Positions 1-9,073 of a DNA stretch of 64,000 nt are shown here, piece after piece. Both the position numbers and the translations under genes were made by a program. Source of the DNA: a virus; IMG/VR virus record IMGVR_UViG_3300042384_000288, positions 47,108-111,107 of that record; one strand, 5' to 3'. How positions within the stretch are numbered: the first letter of the stretch is position 1; every line of letters begins with the position of its first letter. Under the pieces are notes generated by a model that ran no database searches, had not been told where the DNA came from, and worked only from the letters and a program-made list of their open reading frames with translations.

Positions 1-1
1 T

Positions 2-862
2 AATTTAGGCAACAGCCAGATTATTATTAAATTATATATTTCAGGTAGTGTAGTAGGCATTATTAGTGGAAATATAGCTGGATTTACCCCACAGACAACT
101 ATTACAGGTTTTTCTAATATTAATTATGGTTTTAATGTGCATTCAAGTGCAACTTTTGCAGGCGGTGACGCAGCTAATGCAACAACAATAAACGGACTGG
201 CATCAAATCAATTTTTACGCAGTGATGTAAATGACAACAACAGCGGATATAATCTGACTGTTGGTAGTTTAACAGTGGGCGGATTTTTTACTCAAACAGA
301 AAATGCAGCTAATGTTGAATTGAGAAATACAAAAAATAACAGCGACTTAAGTTTTTACGTAAACAGCGCAAATACTGTTTCGAAAGTTTTTAGCATCACA
401 GGAACTACTAAAGCCGCAACATTATCTAACGCATTATTAGTTCAAGGTGCATTAACTGCCAGCACTACCTTAGCAGTAACCGGAGCCGCAACACTATCGT
501 CTACACTACAGGTTACTGGAAATATAACTCCTCAAAGCAATGGCACAGGCAGTGTAGGTACTAATACCAACAGATTTGCCAATGTATTTGCTAACATAGT
601 AACAGCGACTGATGCAATAACTACCACAGTAACAGCAAATACAGTAACATCAAACCTAGTAACAGCAAACACAATAACAGTGGCCAATACAGTAGCAGCT
701 GCTAACTTAACAGCATCTTCAACGTTTAAAACAGCAGTCTACGCTACAACAACAGCAAGAGACTCGGCTATTCCAAGTCCACAGGCTGGGATGATTGTTT
801 TTGTAACCACAGGCACAACATTCTGGGGATATAATGGCAGCGCATGGGTAGCATTAAATTAA
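2..862 (+). CDS. tail fibre-like structural protein (5' end outside window)
   Basis: The reading frame is open from the second base of the window, so this gene starts upstream and only its last 286 codons are seen. A GTG at 137 is not a convincing start because the frame continues before it. The protein is rich in Thr, Asn, Ala and Val and has short repeated TVTANTV-like units around 610-700, typical of beta-rich trimeric phage fibres. A central stretch (FLRSD, LTVG, SFYVN) is shared with the next gene, so the two are paralogous in part. The C-terminus (AGMIVFVTTGTTFWGYNGSAW) resembles the small knob ends of marine phage fibres. It probably belongs to the virion and contacts the host surface; the exact position in the tail is unknown. 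Confidence 0.75.
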   Translation, partial: NLGNSQIIIKLYISGSVVGIISGNIAGFTPQTTITGFSNINYGFNVHSSATFAGGDAANATTINGLASNQFLRSDVNDNNSGYNLTVGSLTVGGFFTQTENAANVELRNTKNNSDLSFYVNSANTVSKVFSITGTTKAATLSNALLVQGALTASTTLAVTGAATLSSTLQVTGNITPQSNGTGSVGTNTNRFANVFANIVTATDAITTTVTANTVTSNLVTANTITVANTVAAANLTASSTFKTAVYATTTARDSAIPSPQAGMIVFVTTGTTFWGYNGSAWVALN

Positions 863-876
863 GATAACGGAACAAT

Positions 877-2424
877 ATGCCATACATTATAACAACAACA
901 GCAGGTGCAACGCTAACAACTGTAGCAGACGACGTCGTTAACACCACAAGTACTAGCCTAAGTTTAATTGGTAAAAACTATGCTGGCTATGGTATATTCT
1001 TAAATGAAAATTTTGTAAGTCTATTAGAAAACTTTAATAACAGTACTGCACCTGCAGCACCTTTAACTGGACAATTATGGTTTGACAACTCTGGCGGCAT
1101 ATTAAAGTTTTACACAGGGGTTGTATGGAAACCGATCAGCACCAGTGCAGCCAGTGCAACTGAACCAAATAACCCTATAGTGGGTGATTTATGGTGGAAT
1201 ACTCTAACATCACAGCTTAATGTTCGTGGTCCTAGTAATTGGGTGGTGATCGGACCGGCATTTACTTCGATAGCAGGAACATCAGGCGCCATTATAGAAA
1301 CCATTTTAGATACTGTTTTATTAAGTCATGTTGTGGTTAACTTTTACATTAGTAATACCGTAGTTTCTATTCTAAGCAAAGACTCGTCGTTTACTCCTCA
1401 AGTACCAATACCAGGATTTCCTACAATTAATCCCGGATTAAATTTAATATCAAGTTCGGTGCTGCCATCCAGTCAATTCTGGGGTAATTCTGTCAGCGCA
1501 GGTAGCGTAAGCGGAGTTAGCTTGACTAACTTCCTTAGATCAGATCAGGCTTCTACTAACGGTAGTAATACATTGACCGTGGGCAAACTTCAAGCAAATG
1601 CACATTTGCTTATTGATCCTACTCCAGCTGACGTACAGATTTATAGCAATAGTCCTGGTACATCTAAAGATATTGGAATATATGTCAACAGAGGCGGTAC
1701 TCCGACATTAACTCAACGCTCAATTGCCACCACTGGCGGCACACAGTTTTATGCAAACTTAACTACAGTAAATGTAAATCCAACCAGCGACAACGTAAGT
1801 GTAATTGGCAGTGGGACTACAAGATATGCAAATGTGCATAGCGTATCATTTACTGGAACAAACTTTTTCGGTACTGTGGGCACATTAACTACATTAGGTG
1901 TAAGTGGTGTAACTACAGTTAACAGTGGTAATAATGTTACTGCTATTGTCAACGGTGGTACCAGCGGGATTGGTAATATCGGAACAGCGGCTAAGCCGTT
2001 TAACACAATTTTTGCTAGATCAACTTCGGCACAATACGCTGACTTGGCAGAACGTTTTGAAACTGACAGTCCTTTAATGCCAGGAACTGTGGTTGAACTT
2101 GGCGGTGCTAAAGAAATTACGCAAGCAGTTCAAGAACTAAGTGAAGAAGTGTTTGGTGTTATAAGTACATTACCAGGCTTCTTATTAAACGGTAATGCAG
2201 GAACAGATATAACTCATCCTCCGATTGCAGTTAATGGTCGAGTACCAGTGAGAGTAATAGGTACTTGTAGGAAAGGTGATCGATTAGTCAGCGCCGGCCG
2301 TGGTGTAGCACGTGCAGCTCAGAGAAGTGAACTTACTGCATTTAATGTAATTGGCCGCGCACTACAAGATAAAATTACCAACGAAGAAGGGTTGGTAGAA
2401 GCAATAGTTAAATTAAACAGTTAA
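877..2424 (+). CDS. tail fibre-like structural protein with C-terminal processing-like domain
   Basis: A 515-residue protein starting 14 nt after the previous gene. The N-terminal part (LIGKNYAGYG, LNENFVSLLENF, GQLWFDN, GDLWWN) is a pattern I recognise from many uncultured marine myovirus fibre proteins. The middle repeats the LRSD...LTVG...IYVN block of the preceding gene. The end contains YADLAERFETD followed by PGTVVELGG and a small all-beta region, which resembles the autoproteolytic or chaperone-like ends of phage fibres. That comparison is inference; I did not identify a catalytic residue. It is probably a virion component acting at adsorption, in one transcription unit with its neighbours. 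Confidence 0.75.
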   Translation: MPYIITTTAGATLTTVADDVVNTTSTSLSLIGKNYAGYGIFLNENFVSLLENFNNSTAPAAPLTGQLWFDNSGGILKFYTGVVWKPISTSAASATEPNNPIVGDLWWNTLTSQLNVRGPSNWVVIGPAFTSIAGTSGAIIETILDTVLLSHVVVNFYISNTVVSILSKDSSFTPQVPIPGFPTINPGLNLISSSVLPSSQFWGNSVSAGSVSGVSLTNFLRSDQASTNGSNTLTVGKLQANAHLLIDPTPADVQIYSNSPGTSKDIGIYVNRGGTPTLTQRSIATTGGTQFYANLTTVNVNPTSDNVSVIGSGTTRYANVHSVSFTGTNFFGTVGTLTTLGVSGVTTVNSGNNVTAIVNGGTSGIGNIGTAAKPFNTIFARSTSAQYADLAERFETDSPLMPGTVVELGGAKEITQAVQELSEEVFGVISTLPGFLLNGNAGTDITHPPIAVNGRVPVRVIGTCRKGDRLVSAGRGVARAAQRSELTAFNVIGRALQDKITNEEGLVEAIVKLNS

Positions 2425-2433
2425 GGAACTAAG

Positions 2434-3351
2434 ATGGCATACTCACAAGGTGGACTGATTGAAGCAACGGATTATAACAATCTTATCAACGGTTCCAATC
2501 AATTAAACACAGTATGGGGTGTAGGCAACGGAGACGCGGGCTACGGACAAACTGCCATTGGCACAGTGGTAGCTGGAACTACAGTAACAGCTACACAGTG
2601 GGCAACATTGATTAATACCTTAAACAGTGCTAGAAATCATCAGAGTGGAGTAGGGTCCGGTATTAGTGCTGTTACAGCTGGCCAGACTATTAACCACTTA
2701 AACACCTTACAAACAGAAATTAACACAGCATTTACTAACCGAGGATTGCGTAATGCAACGGGCAGCACAACCACAGGCACAACTGATACAACCAATCCAA
2801 CAGCAGGTGCTACATCAGCATTTAGTTATTTTAGAGACACCAACGTAACATTTAGCAGTGCTAACGCTGCTCGCTACTTCTTCAACGCTGGCGGGCAGAT
2901 TAACTTTGTATGCAGTGCTACAGACAATGCTGGCACTAGTCGCAGTCAAACACTCAGGGATATGATAAATCAAGTTGGCGGCTTAAGTGCATTCCGTAAT
3001 ACTACCAATACTGGTCGCACTGGTACTGGTGGTACTATAGTTACTAATAACACCAGCTTTGGTTACAGAAATTTAACAGCCAGTGCCCAAAATGTAGTTG
3101 ACAATGATATTAGTGGCACATACTCAGCACACGATGTTAAATTACAATTATTCTCAAACGGTATAGATACAACCGACGGCTCAAACGGCGCATCAGTTGT
3201 GTTTAGGCTGTTAGCAACCGCAGCCGCAGATGATAGTTTTGGTGGTGGTATTAATATCTCTCTGTCAGTCAGAGCAGACATAGTGTTTCCATCAACTGCA
3301 CACCTGACTAATGTGTGGGGCACACCTACAATCTCATTCGACGGTGCATAA
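2434..3351 (+). CDS. phage structural protein, probably tail/fibre associated
   Basis: A 305-residue protein starting 9 nt after the previous stop with AAGGAACTAAG before the ATG. It is rich in Gly, Thr, Asn and Ser and has no transmembrane segment or enzyme motif. The N-terminus (MAYSQGGLIEATDYNNLI, then INTLNSARNHQSG) and the C-terminal half (FRDTNVTFSSANAARYFFNAGG) look like the structural proteins that follow fibre genes in marine T4-like phages. It is the last gene of the tail block, followed by a promoter and a hairpin terminator. Function is inferred from composition and position. Confidence 0.65.
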   Translation: MAYSQGGLIEATDYNNLINGSNQLNTVWGVGNGDAGYGQTAIGTVVAGTTVTATQWATLINTLNSARNHQSGVGSGISAVTAGQTINHLNTLQTEINTAFTNRGLRNATGSTTTGTTDTTNPTAGATSAFSYFRDTNVTFSSANAARYFFNAGGQINFVCSATDNAGTSRSQTLRDMINQVGGLSAFRNTTNTGRTGTGGTIVTNNTSFGYRNLTASAQNVVDNDISGTYSAHDVKLQLFSNGIDTTDGSNGASVVFRLLATAAADDSFGGGINISLSVRADIVFPSTAHLTNVWGTPTISFDGA

Positions 3352-3357
3352 AATCTA

Positions 3358-3387
3358 TTGACATACTATAGTAATATGTGTTATAAT
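3358..3387 (+). promoter_or_regulatory. sigma70-type promoter
   Basis: TTGACA at 3358-3363, an 18-nt spacer and TATAAT at 3382-3387. Transcription would start near 3394, inside the hairpin that follows, and would read the gene at 3435. Confidence 0.75.
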
Positions 3388-3418
3388 AAAGGTAAGTTTT
3401 TTCCGCTTACCTTTTTTT
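3388..3418 (+). terminator. rho-independent terminator of the tail block
   Basis: AAAGGTAAG (3388-3396) pairs with CTTACCTTT (3406-3414) and is followed by a T run. It would stop transcripts arriving from the tail genes. Transcripts started at the adjacent promoter lack part of the 5' arm and would escape. Confidence 0.75.
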
Positions 3419-3434
3419 ACGGCTATATACTTAT

Positions 3435-3749
3435 ATGACAGAATTAGATCAACTAACCAAACAAATACGTCAAGCAACTGACTACCAAACTAACAAGCAG
3501 ATCCTGCGTGAAAAAATTCAAGCAGATTTACATTTTGCCTATAACGGAGGATTGTTCAAAACTTCGCCAGAACTAATTGGATTTATCAATGCCTGGGATA
3601 GTGAAACATTGTATTTAGAAGATACCTACGAAAATCCAATTGAAATCAATCGAGACGAATTTTTATCTTTGTGCCGGCAACAATACCAACAGGTAATGAA
3701 CACTTGGCATATAGAACATGAAGAACTTAAACGTGCCCGCAAAGTCTAG
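3435..3749 (+). CDS. small conserved phage protein
   Basis: A 104-residue protein, predicted soluble and mainly helical, with no enzyme motif. The segment LREKIQADLHFAYNGGLF and the YLEDTYENPIEINRDEFL segment are familiar from conserved proteins of unknown function in T4-like cyanophages and related aquatic phages. It is the first gene after the promoter at 3358, and its last 32 nt overlap the next gene, suggesting translational coupling to the glycosyltransferases downstream. Function unknown. Confidence 0.7.
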   Translation: MTELDQLTKQIRQATDYQTNKQILREKIQADLHFAYNGGLFKTSPELIGFINAWDSETLYLEDTYENPIEINRDEFLSLCRQQYQQVMNTWHIEHEELKRARKV

Positions 3750-4527
3750 AGGTGTTATATTATTTGCCTTTAATACTGCGGCAGTTGACTATGTGGCAAT
3801 TGCAGATCAATCAGCGCGGCTTATACATCACACGCTAAATTTGCCTGTGACGCTGATAACTGACAAAGAAACAACTACTGAACACATTGATCAAACATTT
3901 GTAGTTGAAAACAATATAAACAATGTTCGCAAAGGTTATGCTAATTTAACAGCTTGGCGCAATGGCAATAGATACCAAGCATACGAACTAAGTCCTTATG
4001 ATGAAACCTTACTCATTGACAGCGACTACCTAATGTTAGATCAGTCATTGTTAAAGTTGCTTGACTTAACTCAAGATTACCAAATTATGGGCAGTAATAA
4101 ATTTCTCAAAGCAGTGTCGCCTACTCTGATGTCCGCTACCAGCATACCACAGGTATGGGCCACTGCGGTACTATTCAAAAAGACCTTAAAGTCTCAACTG
4201 TTATTTGCCCTAGTAGGAAGAATACAGCGCAATTATGATTACTATAGACGACTATACAACATAACTGCTACTAACTTTCGCAATGATTTTGCCTTTGCCA
4301 TAGCCAACAACATTATCAACGGCTACGCACAAGACAACTTAATACCTTGGGCTATGCTGACCGCAGAAAATCCCGTAGTCAATATAGAAACAACAACAAA
4401 TGGATTAATAGTTAGAGAAGAGTCGCAGGCATATCTAATACCTCGTCAGAATCTACACATCATTGATAAAGATTATCTAACATCACCTAAGTTTGAACTA
4501 TTTGTAGACAGTCTATGCCAAGAATAA
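3718..4527 (+). CDS. GT-A-type glycosyltransferase-like protein
   Basis: A 269-residue protein with an N-terminal Rossmann-like strand (GVILFAFNTAAVDYVAIA) and a LLIDSDYLML segment near residue 100 that looks like the DxD metal/nucleotide-sugar site of GT-A enzymes. The pattern YELSPYDETLLIDSD is typical of phage glycosyltransferase-like proteins related to the GT8/glycogenin group. No signal peptide is seen. The start at 3718 lies inside the previous gene and has no clear ribosome site. A second, similar enzyme follows and overlaps by 13 nt. The sugar donor and acceptor cannot be told from sequence; tail or capsid glycosylation is a guess. Confidence 0.6.
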   Translation: MKNLNVPAKSRGVILFAFNTAAVDYVAIADQSARLIHHTLNLPVTLITDKETTTEHIDQTFVVENNINNVRKGYANLTAWRNGNRYQAYELSPYDETLLIDSDYLMLDQSLLKLLDLTQDYQIMGSNKFLKAVSPTLMSATSIPQVWATAVLFKKTLKSQLLFALVGRIQRNYDYYRRLYNITATNFRNDFAFAIANNIINGYAQDNLIPWAMLTAENPVVNIETTTNGLIVREESQAYLIPRQNLHIIDKDYLTSPKFELFVDSLCQE

Positions 4528-5375
4528 CATCACACCAAGAACAGCAGGGATTTTTAACTATTGCTCAGAACACAGTAGATACTGACTATCTAAAGTTAGC
4601 CTATGTTCAAGCCATGAGCATTAAACTTGTAATGCCGCAGAGCAAATATGCAGTATTAGTTGATCACAATACTTTAGCGAGCGTAACTGAACAACATAGA
4701 CGAGTATTTGACTATGTTATCACTATTGACAATGACATGGCTGCCGACGAAACTTGGAAACTCAGTAATGAGTGGCAGGTGTTTGAACTAACTCCATTCA
4801 AAGAAACTATTAAATTAGAAAGTGATATTGTGTTTACTCGTAGTATCGAGCATTGGTGGACAGCGTTCAGACTGCGTGACATAGTGTTAAGCACCGGCTG
4901 TAGAGATTATCGAGGTCAGTTGAGCACAGCAAGAGACTATCGTCGAGTATTTGATGATAACCAACTGCCTGATGTATACAATGGTCTAATGTATTTTAGA
5001 TACACAAGAACAGCTACGCAGTTTTTTAACATAGCTCAACAGATATATGCTAATTGGGATTATGTCAGTCAACAACTTTTAAAGAATTGTAGAGACCCGA
5101 GCCCAACCACTGACGTGGTCTATGCACTATCAGCAAAGATATTGGGAGTACAGTTATGCACGTTGCCTTCGGCAGACTTTATTAACTTTACTCATATGAA
5201 GCCTGCTATTAATGCATGGTCTATTCGACCTTGGTGTGAACAGGTAGTATGTGAAACTGACCTACCTATGTTGCGCATAGCCAATCAAAATCAATATCAC
5301 CCAGTACACTATCATGACAAGACATGGGTTACTGATGACATTGTTAAGGAGTATGAGCATGAATTCTTTAGATGA
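4515..5375 (+). CDS. GT-A-type glycosyltransferase-like protein
   Basis: A 286-residue relative of the preceding gene: GFLTIAQNTVDTDYLKLAY at the start, then YAVLVDH, ELTPFKETIKLESDIVF with an ESD in place of DSD, and YNGLMYFRYT, which fits the acceptor-side strand of GT-A folds. The changed first acidic residue could alter metal binding, but ExD variants exist. It overlaps its upstream neighbour by 13 nt and the next gene by 17 nt. Enzyme class is inferred from motif order; substrate unknown. Confidence 0.6.
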   Translation: MPRITSHQEQQGFLTIAQNTVDTDYLKLAYVQAMSIKLVMPQSKYAVLVDHNTLASVTEQHRRVFDYVITIDNDMAADETWKLSNEWQVFELTPFKETIKLESDIVFTRSIEHWWTAFRLRDIVLSTGCRDYRGQLSTARDYRRVFDDNQLPDVYNGLMYFRYTRTATQFFNIAQQIYANWDYVSQQLLKNCRDPSPTTDVVYALSAKILGVQLCTLPSADFINFTHMKPAINAWSIRPWCEQVVCETDLPMLRIANQNQYHPVHYHDKTWVTDDIVKEYEHEFFR

Positions 5376-5706
5376 ATTAATTAAGGCATTTAGTTTAATA
5401 GAAGAAATAGTTGAAGAGCCATTTGAATACAGAATACATTATGACGACGCTGGTAATATTACCATGTGCACCATGCAGGATCATCCTGTAGAAACTGATT
5501 ATATTGTAGTGACTAAAGAAGAATATGATAACTACTATCAATACACTGTAGTCGACGCTAAACTTAAAAAGATTGACAGGAATCCAGGATATAATGTACA
5601 ATTAATTAAGAGCAATAGTGGATATCGAGTGGTAAAGAACCACGCCGGCCTTATTGTAGAAGGCAACGAAATCTATGAGAATATAGAATACTATGCCGCT
5701 AATTGA
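5359..5706 (+). CDS. small conserved phage protein
   Basis: A 115-residue acidic protein. I place the start at 5359 because AAGGAG at 5346-5351 lies 7 nt before this ATG, whereas the in-frame starts further upstream have no such spacing. It contains EEPFEYRIHYDDAGNITMC and YIVVTKEEYDNY, a small alpha/beta domain seen in aquatic phage genomes without an assigned role. It is the last gene of this + strand unit; its stop lies inside a terminator hairpin, and its end overlaps the convergent endonuclease gene by 16 nt. Confidence 0.6.
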   Translation: MNSLDELIKAFSLIEEIVEEPFEYRIHYDDAGNITMCTMQDHPVETDYIVVTKEEYDNYYQYTVVDAKLKKIDRNPGYNVQLIKSNSGYRVVKNHAGLIVEGNEIYENIEYYAAN

Positions 5707-6368
5707 CGGCGTTTTTCTTGAGCCAATTTAACTCCGGCCGAAATCCTTGCTTTTGTTTCGTCTGATACTCCGCGAGTTCTATTAGATTCTGCAATTTTTG
5801 CTTTAGATTCAGCTGTGTGTTGTGGTCCAGAAATTTTACCTTTCTTATGTGATGGCCGACCTTTTAGTGTATTTGATATTTTAGCTTTGTTTTCTTCTGA
5901 CATTGGCCCTTTTAATTTTCCTTTTAATCTTGCAGCTATATTAGCCGCATGTTCTGCGGTTTTCTTTTTACCCTTGCTTGCTGATGACATTTTTGCTTTA
6001 GTCTCGGCAGATAAAGGAATACCTATACAGCGGAGTGTTAATAGTATAGCATATTCTTTTTTGATTTGGTTATACAACCTAGAATTTATATATCGTTGTT
6101 GATATAATCTGCTGCGTTTCATTCCTATTGCGGCATGTATCATTTTTTTGTATGCTGTACCCGATGTCATTTTTGGCAACAACATATGACATATAAAATG
6201 CTCACGTCCAGTTAATTTAACTAAATTGGCGCTACTATTGTTGCCGCCTAGGGATTTAGGAATAATATGATGTTTTTCGATATAAACATCTTCTAATAAC
6301 TCTCTTGACTTTGCTTTATTAATGATGTTATAATATATGTTAGTGTATTTGTTGTTTATAAATATCAT
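5691..6368 (-). CDS. HNH homing endonuclease with NUMOD3 repeats
   Basis: A 225-residue free-standing endonuclease. The N-terminal part has the HNH/HNN signature EKHHIIPKSLGGNNSSANLV followed by REHFICHMLL. The C-terminal half holds a series of short NUMOD3-type DNA-binding units (SAETKAKMSSASKGKK, SEENKAKISNTLKGR, TAESKAKIAES, SDETKARISAG). The family cuts one specific site so that the gene copies itself into related genomes. It sits alone on the - strand between two + strand units, and its 5' end overlaps the promoters of the next + strand gene, consistent with insertion of a mobile gene. Confidence 0.88.
   Translation of the reverse strand: MIFINNKYTNIYYNIINKAKSRELLEDVYIEKHHIIPKSLGGNNSSANLVKLTGREHFICHMLLPKMTSGTAYKKMIHAAIGMKRSRLYQQRYINSRLYNQIKKEYAILLTLRCIGIPLSAETKAKMSSASKGKKKTAEHAANIAARLKGKLKGPMSEENKAKISNTLKGRPSHKKGKISGPQHTAESKAKIAESNRTRGVSDETKARISAGVKLAQEKRRQLAA
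5695..5717 (+). terminator. terminator between convergent genes
   Basis: GCCG (5695-5698) and CGGC (5707-5710) form a short stem around the stop codon of the + strand gene, followed by GTTTTT. Confidence 0.55.
6305..6334 (+). promoter_or_regulatory. sigma70-type promoter
   Basis: TTGACT at 6305-6310, an 18-nt spacer and TATAAT at 6329-6334, reading the gene at 6384. It lies inside the antisense endonuclease gene. Confidence 0.6.
6357..6364 (+). promoter_or_regulatory. T4-type late promoter-like site
   Basis: An exact TATAAATA, the T4 late promoter consensus, 20 nt before the start of the gene at 6384. One octamer is weak evidence alone, but similar sites precede other probable late genes in this window. 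Confidence 0.45.
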
Positions 6369-6383
6369 ACAGGACCTTTAAAA

Positions 6384-7286
6384 ATGACTACTATTGTAGA
6401 TGTGGCAGATTTATCAACTATTTATCTAAGTTATGACGAGCCGAGAAAAGAAGAGTTTTGGATTAAGATTCAAAACATGGTTCCGTGGGCTAAACGTGTA
6501 GATGGGGTTAAGGGCAGTGATGCCGCGCACAAAGCCGCAGCGTCAGCCAGTGATACCGATCGCTTTGTGTTAATCGACGGAGATAACATACCAGACCCTG
6601 CCTTCTTTAATCTTCAGTTGGTATTGGATAACATATCCAGTAATAAAGTTTTTCGGTGGCGAGCCAAGAATCAAATAAACGGACTACAGTACGGTAACGG
6701 TGGACTAAGCTGCTGGACTAAAGAGTTTATAGAAAATATGCAGACACATGAAGCCAGCGATGGCAGTGCGGCTAACGATGTAGAGTTTTGCTTCTATCCT
6801 AATTATTGGGCAATGAGTGATTGCTACAGTACAACATACCCTAACGCTACACCATTTCAAGCATGGCGAGCAGGATTCCGCGAAGGCGTTAAGATGTGTT
6901 TAGATCGTGGAGCAAAGCCCCCAATGGAAGAATTTGAGCGACGTGTACATAGTCGTAACTATGATAACTTATGTATTTGGCAAACCGTCGGAGCAGATGT
7001 TGAGAATGGATTTTGGGCTATACTCGGAGCACGTCAAGGTACGTATCTAACAATGTTAGAAGATCAATGGGACTACAAACAAGTACAAAATTTTGATGCG
7101 CTTGAAAAACTATGGAATGAATACGAAAGTATCAATGAACCCATAGATCACTGTAACCACTTAGGTGATGTATTACGTACTCGTTTAGGGTTGCCTATTG
7201 TAGACATGAATCCAGATGAAAGCAAGTTCTTTAAACATCATTATAAAAGTAACTTTAAGAATCAAGGCATAATGGTGCGTGAATAA
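6384..7286 (+). CDS. glycosyltransferase-like protein with DGDN motif
   Basis: A 300-residue protein beginning with TIYLSYDEPRKEEFW and carrying VLIDGDNIPDPAFF, a DxD-like site, then NQINGLQYGNGG. The C-terminal third of the 1019-residue protein at 23072 has the same order (ISYDEP, a region of HGVEG, NPLNGLCYGHMG, then YQTWRTAFREASK matching FQAWRAGFREGVK), so the two are paralogues. The family is common in marine phages and usually called a glycosyltransferase; the exact reaction is unknown. Both a sigma70-like and a TATAAATA promoter precede it, and its end overlaps the next gene by 8 nt. Confidence 0.6.
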   Translation: MTTIVDVADLSTIYLSYDEPRKEEFWIKIQNMVPWAKRVDGVKGSDAAHKAAASASDTDRFVLIDGDNIPDPAFFNLQLVLDNISSNKVFRWRAKNQINGLQYGNGGLSCWTKEFIENMQTHEASDGSAANDVEFCFYPNYWAMSDCYSTTYPNATPFQAWRAGFREGVKMCLDRGAKPPMEEFERRVHSRNYDNLCIWQTVGADVENGFWAILGARQGTYLTMLEDQWDYKQVQNFDALEKLWNEYESINEPIDHCNHLGDVLRTRLGLPIVDMNPDESKFFKHHYKSNFKNQGIMVRE

Positions 7287-8232
7287 ATACACATTAGAAT
7301 TAGAAAATGACCAATTATTAAATATAATTCCACTGGTTAAATTCTTAAAAGATCACGAAGGAAAAGATATATCTTTATCTGTAAATCAAGAATCGCATTG
7401 CCTTGAACATTGCAGAGTTTACGAGTTGCTTGATCTGTTTAATTTTAAGTCGGTAGTAATATATACGCAAAACTCTATTGAACAGCACAAGAAATATATT
7501 ATAGTATCGCGAGCAAGATTTTATTGGCTTCGCAAAGCAAAACTAGAAGCAGACCTAACAAAAAATTATGTATGGGATCAAACAAAAGTGTTTGGGTGCT
7601 TTTATGGCAGACCGTCTGCTGTTAGATTAGGTATAGCAGGTTATCTAACTAAAAATTATTTAGAAAAGTCATTAATAAAAATTAAATTTGATACAACACA
7701 CGAAGATTTAAGAAAACAATTTGAAATGACTAAAATATTTTCTTGGGATGTTAACAGTTTAAATAACATAGACTTATTATTATCTACTATACAGTTATCT
7801 ACAGATTATGCATATAATTTACAGTCGGGTGAATATGATTACACCCATACTCTATCTAACGATTATAGAAGTATTTTTGTTGACATCATAAGTGAGCCTA
7901 ACAATATAGGAAATAGCTTTTATCCGTCTGAAAAGTTTGCTCGTGCGGTGCTTTGTAAAAAACCTTTTATCGTTATGGCTCCAAAACATTATTTAAAATA
8001 TCTTAAACAAATGGGATTTAAAACATTTAACAATTGGTGGAGTGAATCATACGATGATTTAGAAGTTAAGGATAGATATTTTGCTATACTACAGTTAATA
8101 GATCAAATAGCTTTATTAACAATAAATCAATTGGAAGAACTAAATTCTGAGATGTCGTCTGTCACAGAGCACAACTATCAATTATTGATTAGCGGTAATT
8201 ATAGTGAAATTATAAAACCAATTAATGAATAA
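7279..8232 (+). CDS. exostosin/GT-like protein, paralogue 1 of 4
   Basis: A 317-residue protein with a GTG start overlapping the previous gene. The C-terminal block (FVDIISEPN, then YPSEKFARAVLCKKPFIVMA, LKQMGFKTFNNWWSESYD) is shared with the genes at 9070 and 37443 and, more loosely, 10092. The order acidic residue, S/TEK, basic patch, PFIVM and GFKTF resembles the nucleotide-sugar-binding half of exostosin/GT10-like enzymes. The N-terminal half is variable. Class is inferred; the substrate may be a sugar on a virion protein or lipid. Confidence 0.5.
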   Translation: MNKYTLELENDQLLNIIPLVKFLKDHEGKDISLSVNQESHCLEHCRVYELLDLFNFKSVVIYTQNSIEQHKKYIIVSRARFYWLRKAKLEADLTKNYVWDQTKVFGCFYGRPSAVRLGIAGYLTKNYLEKSLIKIKFDTTHEDLRKQFEMTKIFSWDVNSLNNIDLLLSTIQLSTDYAYNLQSGEYDYTHTLSNDYRSIFVDIISEPNNIGNSFYPSEKFARAVLCKKPFIVMAPKHYLKYLKQMGFKTFNNWWSESYDDLEVKDRYFAILQLIDQIALLTINQLEELNSEMSSVTEHNYQLLISGNYSEIIKPINE

Positions 8233-9073
8233 ACCTATATTACCGTTTGTTGAAACTATGATTACACAGGTATGTAATTTAAGTTGTCACGGCTGCACTA
8301 ACTACAGTGACCTACAACATGAAGGTTATGTTTCGTGGACGCAGGGCAAACAGGAATTAGAAGCATGGCTTACTCGAGTCGATATTTTAGATTTTGGTAT
8401 ATTGGGTGGTGAACCGCTAGTTAATCCAGAAGTGGACAAATGGATTGTCGGCCTACGAGAATTGATGCCCAATGCACAGATACGTTTTACTACTAACGGT
8501 ATCAAGTTGGATAAAAAGTTTCATCTGATTCAATTACTGCACGATATCGGTAACTGCGTGATTAAGATTGGCGTACACGTAACCGATCCTAAATTAGAAG
8601 CAACTATACAACGCATATATGACAGTTATGATTGGGAACCAGTTACTGAATACGGTATAGACAGACATATTACAGGCGACCGTGTACGCTTTCATGTTAA
8701 ACGACCGGACACGTTCTATAAAACATATCAGAGCACTTATGCTGATATGAAACCACATAATAGTAATCCTGCAGAAGCGTTTGCTATTTGCTGTCAACAA
8801 ACCTGTCCACTATTATATCAAGGCAAGCTGCATAAATGTAGTACTGCTGGGCTAATAAAAGAAACATTAGCTAAAGTGGGCAATCCTAACATGGATCTGT
8901 GGGAGCCAGTTATTGATCATGGTATAGGAACCGATTGTAGTGATACGGAATTAGAGAGATTTTTGGATAACTTCGGCAAACCTAATGACATTTGCCGCCA
9001 ATGTCCCACCTTAGCGGATACCAATGCTAAAATTATTCATATTGACAATGTATCAACAAAAAAGATTAAATGA
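8225..9073 (+). CDS. radical SAM protein with C-terminal cysteine cluster
   Basis: A 282-residue radical SAM enzyme. CNLSCHGC at residues 17-24 is the CxxxCxxC site for the [4Fe-4S] cluster that splits S-adenosylmethionine, and GGEP at 61-64 is the family's SAM-contact motif. The C-terminal part has further cysteines (AICCQQTC, HKC, CRQC), suggesting a SPASM/twitch-type auxiliary cluster as in peptide-modifying enzymes. It lies between two exostosin-like genes with 4-8 nt overlaps, so the three are probably made together. The substrate is unknown. This is the smallest radical SAM of the five and the only one with extra cysteines at the C-terminus. Confidence 0.85.
   Translation: MNKPILPFVETMITQVCNLSCHGCTNYSDLQHEGYVSWTQGKQELEAWLTRVDILDFGILGGEPLVNPEVDKWIVGLRELMPNAQIRFTTNGIKLDKKFHLIQLLHDIGNCVIKIGVHVTDPKLEATIQRIYDSYDWEPVTEYGIDRHITGDRVRFHVKRPDTFYKTYQSTYADMKPHNSNPAEAFAICCQQTCPLLYQGKLHKCSTAGLIKETLAKVGNPNMDLWEPVIDHGIGTDCSDTELERFLDNFGKPNDICRQCPTLADTNAKIIHIDNVSTKKIK

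Noticed and set aside
601-720. Short tandem repeats that might be a CRISPR-like or satellite array
   Set aside because: The repeats are imperfect and in frame (TVTANTV units); they are protein repeats of a fibre, not an array of spacers.
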